Shown here one piece after another: positions 30,801 to 38,577 of a DNA stretch of 64,000 bases. The stretch covers positions 944,501 through 1,008,500 of the forward strand of contig JAOTOL010001616.1 in the NCBI GenBank assembly GCA_034440575.1, written 5' to 3'. The stretch's first letter is position 1, and each line of letters starts with the position of its first letter. This DNA is from Imbricaverruca yamaguchii. Its lineage: Eukaryota > Arthropoda > Thecostraca > Neoverrucidae. Below the pieces are notes generated by a model that ran no database searches, was not told the origin of the DNA, and saw only the letters and a list, made by a program, of their open reading frames with translations. A program made the position numbers and the translations under genes.

Positions 30801-33710
30801 ACCCGGTGACGTTCCCACTACTGAAAGCGGACACATGCAGCAGTGATCACACTAACAAAGAGAGGGGGAAATTATACGTGCAAAGTTGATTTGTTCAATA
30901 TAATCTCGACAGGTGACTACCTAGCATGCACAAGTTGGTTAGTTATCATGGTTTAGGGGCGCATCGACTGCGTAGGTCATATAGCGCCCATTAGCATCCA
31001 CACAAATGTTAAATTCCACAGGGCTATGCCAACAAACTTCGCTGGTGGCGGTCGGGATAGCCTGTGGCTGAGCGCACAGCGCAACTGCTGGAACACTGAC
31101 AGTGTGTACATGTTTATTTTCAGTTGAACATAAGATGAAAGCAAACGAAAACGTCACATTGTACTACAGAAAGTGAAAAAGGCATGTATGCCACCATCCT
31201 CGACATGTAGGCATGTAAATCAGCTTCCTAGATATGTAATCATTCTGCTTATTATTGAGTGCACCTTGACCATAAAATATGAACATGCTTCGCTAGCAAC
31301 ACCACTGACCTCTCTGTATACCCGCTCCTCTTCTCTAGGTCAGCATACTTCTTCCAGTAGGCGTAGCAGTAGGGGTAGAGCGGCAGGAAGGCGTTGTACA
31401 CAGCACGGATGGCGTCCAGATTGGTCTGACATAAACGGCCGTGATTAGCACTGAGAATAGCAGGTACAACGAAAAATGCACACATCCATTGGGTTAGTTA
31501 CCGACTGCTTTTCTATTGAAACTGTGCGGAAAATTGGGAAATGAGAGCATTTTTACACCACATTTTGGTCCAGGCAATAACATGCTCGATATTCAATGAT
31601 ACCCCATACCCATGATGGAAGACATTATGTACTTCACGGGGAACATGGCCAAGCCAGTCACAGATCGACAAGACAGCCACATATCTCAGGCGCCGTCCGA
31701 CCAGCCACCGACCTGCTTCTCCACGTGCTGCAGCAGGTAGGTCCAGCCGTTGAAGTCGTACGGGTTCTCGCGGACGAACTGCCAGTAGTGCTCCAGCAGA
31801 CTGTCGACGGCGCGGCACTGTTCCGGCAGCTCGCCGGCGGGCCCGGCCAGGTCCGGGGCCCAGACGGCCGAGACCGGCCCCGACACACTGTCGGCCGGCG
31901 CCACCTCGGCCGCCGGTCGGCCACTGATGGCCGCGTCCACAGCCGCGGCACCATGGTTAGCCACCGGCGCAGCCGTGCTGAAAGAGCTAGTCGCTTCTAC
32001 AGCCGAGCAGGCAGCGTCAGCCGCCTCTGCATCCGTGACAGCAGAATTAGCCGTTTCTACAGCCATGGTAGCAGAGTTGGCTGCCTCTGCAGCCGTGGCA
32101 GTAGATGCATCCGCCGCCGCAGCCCATGGAGAAGAATTGACTGCCTCTACAGCCGACAAGGCAGAGTTAGCTGTCTCTGCAGTCGAAGAAGCAGAATTGA
32201 CCATGTCTCCAGCCATGGGAACGGAGCTAGGCATTTGCACAGCTGAGGCAGTGAAGTTAGATGCATTTACGGCCGTGGTAGCAGAGTTAGCCGCCTGCAC
32301 AACCGACACAACAGAGCTAGCTACAGCCGAGGCAGCAGAGATATCTGTTTCTGCAGCTGTGGGAGCAGAGACAGCCGCCTGCACGGGCGACGCAGCAGAG
32401 TTAGCTGCCTCTACAGCTGACGAAGCGCAGTTGACCGCTTCCATAGTCGTGGCAGCAGAGTTAGCTGCCTCTACAACCAAGGCAGCAGAGGTAGCTTGTT
32501 CTACTGTTGTGCTGACAGAGGTATCCGCTTCTACAGCCATAGCGATAGAGCTAGCCGCATGCACAGCCTGGCCAGGCTCAATAACGGCCGATGTGGATGA
32601 TTGTGTATTTCTGCCAACAGCAGCAACAGCTGAGCTTCGCGCCATCTTAGAGCCACCAGCATCATGTACTTCTGCTATGTGTATCGTCCTTGGTGTTTGC
32701 TCTCCAGGGGATGCACCTTCCGTGTGCGATAGAACGCCGGTGCAGCCAGCGGCGTCAACCGTTCCGACTGCGTCACAGTCAGCGGCCGCAACGCAACCAC
32801 TCATCGCCACGACGCCGTCCGCCGACTGAGCCGCGCCGGGCGCAGACACGACCTCCGGCGTCGGAGCCGGGGCATCGCGCGTCGACACGGACACCTGCTG
32901 TGCGGTGACGGGCGGTGCTGACGGCGGTCCGAGCGGCGGCGCCGACGGCAGGGTCGCGTCACGCGAGTCGTCCGGCCCGCCCGGCGTGACGCCGCCGGCG
33001 GTCGTGGGGTCGAGCGGCTGGTCGGGCACGGCCGGCGGCCCGTCAGCGGCTGAGCGGGTCGCGCCGGACGACGGCCGCCCCGCCGTTGGCTGGTGAGCTG
33101 CGTCGTTCGCTGCCGACTCGGTGTCTGTCCGCGGCGCGGCTTCCGGCGCGACCGTCGCCGAGGATGCGTCGCGTGCCGCCGGGACGTCGCCAGCGTCCTT
33201 CGGCGAGCCCGCGGCGAACTCTGGCGGCTCGTACTGGTCCGGGTCGTCCAGGTCGGGCGGTGGCAGCGAGGGCGGCAGCTTAGTCCCGACCCGCTGATGC
33301 TCGCTCGACACCTGGTCGGTCAGCTGGCATTGCTCAGGCTGACACACGCTCGACGGCTGGTCGGTCAGCTGGCACTGCTCAGGCTGACACACGCTCGACG
33401 GCTGGTCGGTCAGCTGGCGCTGCTCCGGCTGACGCTCGCTCGGCAACTGGCACTGGTCTGGCAGTGAATCGCCGCGGCCTGTGTTGACGTCCGGCTGCGG
33501 CGCGGTCGCCACAGCATCGTCCGACTGCACGTCTTCCGGCCGAAACACGTGGTCGGCGCCGTCGCCGTAGCCGTACATCGGGCCCGGCGTGACGGTAGCC
33601 AGTGTGACGTCAGCGTTCACGGGCGACACAAATGACGCCTCCAGGTGCAACAGGCCCTGAACGGCCAGCGGTGGCTGCTCCTTCTTGCGACCTTTCCGCT
33701 TCGGTGACAT
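18469..33710 (-). CDS. PRPF39: PRPF39 pre-mRNA-processing factor (whole gene, ten coding exons)
   Basis: Prp39 is a U1 snRNP-associated protein built of HAT helical repeats. It acts in the nucleus as a homodimer or with Prp42 to stabilise U1 at the 5' splice site. Coding exons: 31713-33710, 31310-31425, 30654-30779, 29116-29283, 28041-28182, 26626-26745, 25178-25661, 21790-21995, 20572-20696, 18469-18895. All phases agree; the sum is 3912 nt (about 1303 residues plus stop). Family signatures include AYWKKYADLEKRSG, KAIPLSVELW, FRSDQLWECYIQWE, IKRPYFHVIALD, YEEFWAQYARYLERR and KRVEFFEEFGS. The human protein is about half this length; the excess is the low-complexity N-terminus and an insertion in exon 7. 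An AG at about 33735 upstream of the ATG suggests a 5' UTR intron. Confidence 0.93.
19073..19238. promoter_or_regulatory. Tandem array of CRE sites (TGACGTCA) in a PRPF39 intron
   Basis: Eleven perfect palindromic TGACGTCA octamers and one damaged copy (CTACGTCA at about 19158) recur every 13-16 bp (unit GACACTGACGTCAC). TGACGTCA is the consensus for CREB/ATF bZIP factors. Whether it binds anything is unknown; a simple minisatellite that happens to contain the octamer is the alternative. Confidence 0.75.
20340..20571. repeat. Degenerate 25-33-bp repeat next to PRPF39 exon 9 donor
   Basis: Units of the type CACCAGTGCCCATCTGAC and CACCAGTGTCCACTTGA. On the minus strand units begin GATGTT, as does the exon edge (GATGTTAG then GTGGGT), so this may be a weak, old case of exon-edge repetition. 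Confidence 0.6.
20572..20696 (-). CDS. PRPF39: PRPF39 exon 9
   Basis: 41 codons plus two bases: ILNKPDKALGILRTAVKRDR then ANARLYLHILDVCYQRNPVDV, matching the family segment in which LPKSRKVLLEAIERD is followed by TKLYLNLLE. A HAT repeat. Acceptor CTGTACAG, donor AG followed by GTGGGT. Confidence 0.9.
21126..21500 (+). mobile_element. SINE family S2 (tRNA-headed), interrupted by an S1 SINE
   Basis: 21130-21208 resembles a tRNA: GGTAGCTCAGTTGGTAGAGC as A box and GGGCTCGAATCTC as B box. The acceptor stem has two mismatches and the body continues beyond, so this is a SINE head and not a working tRNA gene. The S1 SINE at 21306-21475 is inserted into its body. Confidence 0.72.
21306..21475 (-). 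mobile_element. S1 SINE with 14-bp target-site duplication
   Basis: Same family as 2491-2668. CCAAGGTTCTTATT flanks it at 21292-21305 and 21476-21489. It is nested in the S2 SINE, which dates S1 activity after S2. Confidence 0.9.
21790..21995 (-). CDS. PRPF39: PRPF39 exon 8
   Basis: 68 codons after two completing bases: NISTAVHLINMVIASFPAAV, RPRLQLIGLQRRRGHTDACS, RLYDEAI to ARFCFK. It matches the family segment GNINEARNIL to LERRHGNLEEA. Acceptor TCCTGCAG, donor AAG followed by GTCAGT. Confidence 0.92.
22010..22160. repeat. 22-bp minisatellite next to PRPF39 exon 8 acceptor
   Basis: Six to seven copies of GGGTGCAGGTCGGGTCGGACA-type units. They stop about 20 bp from the acceptor and do not include exon sequence. 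Confidence 0.85.
23086..23166. repeat. Near-perfect inverted repeat (hairpin or small MITE)
   Basis: GACAGTTTATACAGGGGTCG then AGAATTT at 23086-23112 pairs with AAACTCTCGACCCCTGTATA then AACTGTC at 23140-23166, loop about 27 bp. Further direct and inverted copies of TTTGACAGTCACATGTG follow to about 23230. In a PRPF39 intron. Confidence 0.8.
23826..23882 (-). mobile_element. Element X, decayed copy
   Basis: GTTAGTTAGTTATTTGAGTT then TAAGGGCGCTTCGACCGC. No target-site duplication recognised. Confidence 0.55.
24484..24540 (-). mobile_element. Element X (57 bp) with 16-bp target-site duplication
   Basis: GATTGATTGACTATTTGGGC through ATTTAGCGCCCA, between TTATGTGATGGTCCTT (24468-24483) and TTATGTGATGGGCCTT (24542-24557), 15 of 16 identical. 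Confidence 0.85.
25178..25661 (-). CDS. PRPF39: PRPF39 exon 7 with Ala/Gly-rich insertion
   Basis: 161 codons plus one base. It opens with the family hallmark IKRPYFHVIALDRRQLRAW, then two HAT repeats (YERCLIACAQYEEFWAQYAR). About 60 residues of Ala/Gly/Asp-rich sequence follow, where the human protein has fewer than ten, then REVYKRACLVHCPTRPNI and LQWAAFEECSG. The exon is the most GC-rich part of the gene. Acceptor TGCCGCAG, donor GTG followed by GTGAGC (phase 1). Confidence 0.93.
26626..26745 (-). CDS. PRPF39: PRPF39 exon 6
   Basis: Exactly 40 codons, phase 0 at both ends: TQQPEVKLIAAIKERIVAEM then VSCHEETERKIEKRWKLEEK, the helix before IKRPYFHV in the family. Acceptor GTCCGTCAG, donor AAG followed by GTGAGG. 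Confidence 0.9.
27566..27612. repeat. 13-bp tandem repeat
   Basis: AAGGGTGGCGTG repeated about four times, bounded by GCCATCAGA on both sides. In a PRPF39 intron. Confidence 0.8.
28041..28182 (-). CDS. PRPF39: PRPF39 exon 5
   Basis: 47 codons after one completing base: FLQHIRDYHPRDTLEHREYA, TLRRECCASLGLPHREEP, AFEQRELVK. It matches the segment LPRDLLTGEQFIQLRREL. Acceptor ATCGCCAG, donor AAG followed by GTGACT. Confidence 0.9.
28224..28405 (+). mobile_element. S1 SINE, plus orientation
   Basis: GGGGATGGCCGAGTGGTTGA head, GGTTCGACACTCG B box, tail AATAAACAAACAATAA. Imperfect target-site duplication ACCAGAACAGACC (28211-28223) and ACCAGATCAGATC (28406-28418). Confidence 0.88.
28924..29097. 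repeat. 87-bp tandem duplication
   Basis: Two copies, 28924-29010 and 29011-29097, differing at about two positions (GCTTGCTAAAA against GCTTACTAAAA). It ends 18 bp from the donor of PRPF39 exon 4 and carries no exon sequence. Confidence 0.9.
29116..29283 (-). CDS. PRPF39: PRPF39 exon 4
   Basis: LCERAVQAAGVQFRSDQLWE, CYIQWETANGAMSDVTSIYR then RLLKIPTRLYNRHWD: the most conserved HAT pair of the family (FRSDRLWEMYINWENE in the vertebrate protein). Acceptor GTGTACAG, donor AA followed by GTGAGC. Confidence 0.95.
30654..30779 (-). CDS. PRPF39: PRPF39 exon 3
   Basis: SLQILERGVKAIPLSVELWM then ALLNQLRDKVKGEQTAQQQIR. KAIPLSVELW is the family signature. Acceptor GTGCCCAG, donor CA followed by GTGAGT. 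A nearer AG (CACTGCAG) would break the phase. Confidence 0.92.
30934..30990 (-). mobile_element. Element X (57 bp) with target-site duplication
   Basis: GGTTAGTTATCATGGTTTAG through ATAGCGCCCA. Flanks TAGCATGCACAA (30922-30933) and TAGCATCCACAC (30992-31003), 10 of 12 identical. Confidence 0.75.
31310..31425 (-). CDS. PRPF39: PRPF39 exon 2
   Basis: TNLDAIRAVYNAFLPLYPYC then YAYWKKYADLEKRSGYTE, the first clearly conserved HAT repeat. Acceptor TATGTCAG, donor AG followed by GTCAGT (phase 2). Confidence 0.93.
31713..33710 (-). CDS. PRPF39: PRPF39 exon 1: long low-complexity N-terminus and first HAT helix
   Basis: 666 codons from ATG at 33708-33710 (MSPKRKGRKKEQPP, a basic nuclear-signal-like start). 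About residues 88-137 hold three 15-residue repeats (QPEQCQLTDQPSSVC). About residues 380-580 hold some 20 degenerate decapeptides with consensus E-A-A-N-S-A-x-x-A-V. The last 27 or so residues (SLLEHYWQFVRENPYDFNGW, TYLLQHVEKQ) begin the HAT array. Donor CAG followed by GTCGGT. The open frame runs upstream of this ATG, but an acceptor-like TTGCTTCAG at about 33735 suggests that part is not coding. Confidence 0.88.
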
Positions 33711-33949
33711 ACCTCCCACAGATGCTCTACCTCTGAAGCAAACACAAACGTGTGTCCAACCATGTGCAGTGAAATCGAGGAACAGTGGATAAACGTTCAC
33801 GGGAGCTTCCAAGATTTTTCTCAAAACAATTGCTAATATTTCAGAAAAAAACGTTTTTTTAGGCACATTGAGCTGGTGGTCTGTTATTATCATCTGAATA
33901 CAGCCTATAAATTGAATAGAACATCATGTGTTGTGGCTTATATGGCTTA

Positions 33950-34870
33950 TATCAGTTTTCTAGTCTTCTATAATTTTCATTTTCTAATGGGTACAGTGGA
34001 CCAAAAGACATTGTTCGAAGTCAGCTTGTTCCAATAAAAAAGGCTTACTTTAGCCAGAATATTCTATTGTATCTGTAAGGTTTCCCATGGATAGTGAAAG
34101 AATTGAGCATGGCAGCATGCCAAAACTTGGCACACCTTTTACACCTCAATTTGGAATATTCTGTGAAAATGTTGATGTTGAGTTATCTTGGGTCAATGAG
34201 TTGGTCAAGGTCCAGTAAAGTCACCTCCAGAAAAGTTCAGCCAGCCATGCTTTAACAGATAGATATTTTAATGGAACTTTCAGCATTTGCTTATCTTTTG
34301 GGATGAAACAAAATGCACCAGAGGAATTCCTGCTTTTCTCCCACTTTTTTATTACTTATTAGTTTTGCATATTTACCATTAGGCCTAAAATAGATGATTC
34401 TGGCGAATGTAAGCATTTTTAAAAAAAGATAGTGTTGGTATTTTACAACAATTATCGGTCCACTCTACCCATTAGAAAAAAAGACAAAAATGAATAAAAC
34501 CGAACAAAAGATTATGAAATCCAAAGTTCAATTTGTATTTTTGGGTTTGCAAAAATGTTAGGGCCATGGTCGAGTTTGCCTTTCTCCACTGATTCCAAAT
34601 AATTTGTTTTCAAATCTCACCCAAAATGAACCCCCAGAGTCAAAACATGATGCAATTAATGAAAACATTGCCCCCCCCTCCCCATAGTGATGGCATTGTT
34701 TCTGGAGATATAATTTTGTGGATGATTCCTGGCCCTACTCACTGAGCACTTTCACATGACACCCCTTTTGTTTTCATGTTATGCTTAGTTTAGATATTAG
34801 AGTTCATCACCTCCCCCCCAAGGAGGATGTCACTGAGGATATGACTGGAAATATGGGGAGGTTTAAAAAC
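33950..34870 (+). mobile_element. piggyBac-like non-autonomous element, copy 2 (decayed, rearranged)
   Basis: About 34080-34870 aligns along its length with 50560-51334 in the same orientation, with CpG sites mostly changed to TpG or CpA. 33950-34070 is an inverted copy of about 34390-34500, so a second fragment lies head-to-head. Confidence 0.7.
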
Positions 34871-34891
34871 CAAACCCCTTTGCTACCTTCA

Positions 34892-34949
34892 TTAGTTAGT
34901 TATTTGGACTGTAGGGCACAGTGACCATGGTAATCACATAGTGCCTAAC
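34892..34949 (-). mobile_element. Element X (58 bp)
   Basis: TTAGTTAGTTATTTGGACTG through ACATAGTGCCTAAC, between TTTGCTACCTTCA (34879-34891) and TTTGCATGCTTCA (34950-34962), 10 of 13 identical. It has lost its CpGs like the rest of the block. Confidence 0.65.
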
Positions 34950-35149
34950 TTTGCATGCTTCAAGGAAAAATTTGTGCTGAACATGTCTCATGAATACTTT
35001 CAAGGACAACAATACCATCACAGATTGGGTGCCAAAGAGCTCCATTGTTGATCCACTTCCCTGATCATCTTTGTGAATATCGTTGAGATAGTAATCATGC
35101 TGAGGAACAGGGTGTTCAATCAGTATTATTTCACTTTAAAGTATCTGGG

Positions 35150-36010
35150 TATTGCAAACATTTTGCTTCCATGAAGAAAACAAAAGGGTTTGGTTTGGTT
35201 AGGCTAAGCATTTGTCATAGGTTGGTAAAATTGTGCAAACAAGGATTTTTTAGTCCATTTTTTTTATTCTGAAAGATATCTGACTAAGTTGGCTTAGGCT
35301 AGGTTATGATAACTTATTACTCTGATTTTTCAAAGAAAAATGTTTGAACACTTTCTACAAAAAAGATAGCATGGAAAGTTAAGTAGTAAATTTGTGTTTT
35401 AAGGTGTTCTATGAATTATTGGAATTTAGTACTCCAATACAATGTTTATGAAGATGATTAAGATGATGCACCACTGATTTTCTGTGTCAATGCTTCTTTT
35501 CAGATTATGAGCAGAACAACACCAGAAAGGTAGGCTTTGAGTTAGGTAGCATAACATAAAGAGAAATGTTTTTTAATACAATTTTCATCTGAGTATTGCA
35601 AACATTTCACCTTCATGAAGAAAAACAAAAGGTTTGGTTTGGTTAGGTTAGGCATCTGTCTTAAGTTGGTAAAATTGTACAAAAATAGGACATTTTCTTT
35701 AAAAAAATCTTCTTTTTTATTCTGAAACATGTAAGACTAGGTTAACTTAGGCTAGGTCATTTTAATTTATTTGGAAAATCTTTCAGAAAATGTTTTACAC
35801 CAAAAAAATTGCTTGGAAGGTTAGGTAGTAAATTTATGCTTTAAGGTGTTGTATGAATTCTTTGAATGTATTATTCCAATGCAATGTTTATGAAGATGAC
35901 TAAGATGATGGACCACTCATTTTCTGTCAGTGCTTACTTTTCAGGTTATGAGAGCAAAACAACATCAAAAAGGTAGGCTTTATGTTAGTTAGCATAGCAT
36001 AAAAAGAAGT
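35150..36010 (+). repeat. About 430-bp direct duplication
   Basis: About 35150-35560 and 35590-36010 share GTATTGCAAACATTT, AAAAGGTTTGGTTTGGTTAG, GGTTGGTAAAATTGT and the AGGTAGGCTTT end, with moderate divergence. Confidence 0.75.
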
Positions 36011-36789
36011 GTTTTAAAAAATAAAATAAAAATACAAACATAACCTAACCTAGCCTAACCTCCTTTTCTATAAGGAAAAAATCAAAAACATCAAACTAGA
36101 AAAATGTAAGGAATTTATTTCTAAATTTTCCAAATAAAAAGCCTAACACAGCATAACCAAACCTAACCTAATATCAGCTGCTTATGAGGAAAACAGATTT
36201 CTTTTATATCTTTTCTGGAACAACTTTTGAAACATTTTCAAACTTAGATAACCTAAATGAACCTACCCCATGTTTTGCTTTATGGAGGCAAATTTGTGTA
36301 GAACCTTGTTTTGTGACAACCTTAAATCACAATAATACTAGCTAGGCTAGGTCAGGTTATCTAATATGATATATTTATTTCATTTGAACATTACTTTTTA
36401 TGCTACATTACCAAACTCCAAGCCCTTTTTTGGGTGTTGTATTTTGCCTGCAAACTGAAAAGTATGCATTTCCAGAGGAAATGAGTGGTTACATCATTTT
36501 AACCACATTTACAAGAATTGCACTGGAAAAAGAAACACCAAGAATTCAAAAATTACCATAAACCACAAATTTACTGTTCAATCTGTTGACATCAAGCAGG
36601 TAGGCAGCAATGCCTAATGAAAGATGAATCTAGCATTATTCAATCAAACTTCAAGAACCTAAAAACCTGCCAAAATAGCAGATATCTTAACCATAAGAAG
36701 TGCAAGGTTATGCCTATGAGCTTCAGGTAGGACATTCAGATATAGAATGTGAGGTAGTGAACTAAATCTTGCATTGGATGGCTTATGGT

Positions 36790-36925
36790 CCATTTTATGG
36801 AATCTGCTAATCAGCACAACCCACCCTGTTTCACTGGTGGGCTGCAGAATTGGGAAAGATCAGTGTTCAACCTGGGACCTTTGTATCCAGCGTTCAACAC
36901 TAACCATTCTGCTATCCTTGCCCCA
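36790..36925 (-). mobile_element. Decayed S1 SINE
   Basis: CCCTGTTTCACTGGTGGGCT, TTGGGAAAGAT and ACCTGGGACCTTTGTA match the minus-strand S1 body and B-box region with many substitutions. Confidence 0.7.
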
Positions 36926-38156
36926 GTGAACAACCTAAGTCAAAACGTCATTGAATAGGATGCAAATGTCAGTGCTAATTTGAACCATAGGTAGAAAGGC
37001 ATCACTCAGCAAGCAATAGGGACTAGAATGTGATGAACATTTAATTGGAGGGGCGGTATAAAAGGAAGCTGTAGAAAAATGTACTTTGCCTATGCAAAAT
37101 CGCCAATTCAATCTCACTCTGATCGCAGTGCCTTCCACGTAAAGCGACAAGGTTCGAAATGCAGGACGATAGCATTGCCAGAGCCACATAAGCTAATATA
37201 ATAAATATCAAGATTAAACCCCATCGCTAGATCCTAAGGAGGGAGTGGGTACGTGCATACACACCTGTACAGTTAGGTATTTACGCAAATAACGCCCACC
37301 AACAATCCCGCACCCACACCACATGTGCCATATTTTGTGCTTCCGTCAAGTTTTCCGTATTACCATGGTTAACAAATAGTGAAATGTGACGCTAAAAATT
37401 GGTAGCAATGACGTCAGTAAGTTCGAAGCTTTATCCATGGCTTTCCCTTACCTTGGTCACCGAAATTCACCTGCTATATCGTTAAGAAAATTACACTACC
37501 AGGCTCGGGTGTCTTACATAAAATTACAAGTTAGCTTGAGCTGGAATAAAAGCTAATAAATGTGATGAAATATTCCATTCACAATGAATGCTATTGCTGA
37601 TAATGTGATGTGAAATTGAAAATCATCGGAGGCGAAAACTTTCGAAACCTGTAGCGTTGTCATGAGCTGTACCCTTATGTACTCAGGTGTACTCTTAGAA
37701 TACGTGCCCACGCTGTTTTGACATTTGACCTGGTCACCCGGACGCTTATTGCCCTTTGCGTTTTCTGCGTCGGACTAAACGTCGTAGGTTTTTCTTTCAC
37801 GTTGTAACTTTGTCCACCGTTTATCAACATGGTCGCGCCAGGTTTCTATTTTTGTCACCCGCGGGCCGCAATCATGGATGGATAGTACAAACAAGTTTGA
37901 TTCAGTTTGGAATGGTGTAGGTGTAGTTTCAGGTTGTTTACAAGGTAAAGTTATTTGGTTGGGCCAAGGCGAGGATGTGGTGGGTTCGAGACCAGGCCAC
38001 ACCGAAAGTATGTGGGACTTCACGCCTGATCCAGGCCAACATCTAAACAGGTAAGTACAATTGGCTTAAAAATAATGTTTGTGCTGTTTGGTGTTCGGGC
38101 GCAGCGGAACGTGTCTTGAGGCTTAACTTACCAACGCAATTTATGGTAATATGTAT

Positions 38157-38577
<421 letters not shown>

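Noticed and set aside
31927..32829. 300-codon Ala/Thr-rich open frame on the plus strand
   Set aside because: It is the antisense of the decapeptide repeat in PRPF39 exon 1, which has family support, a start and correct splice phase.
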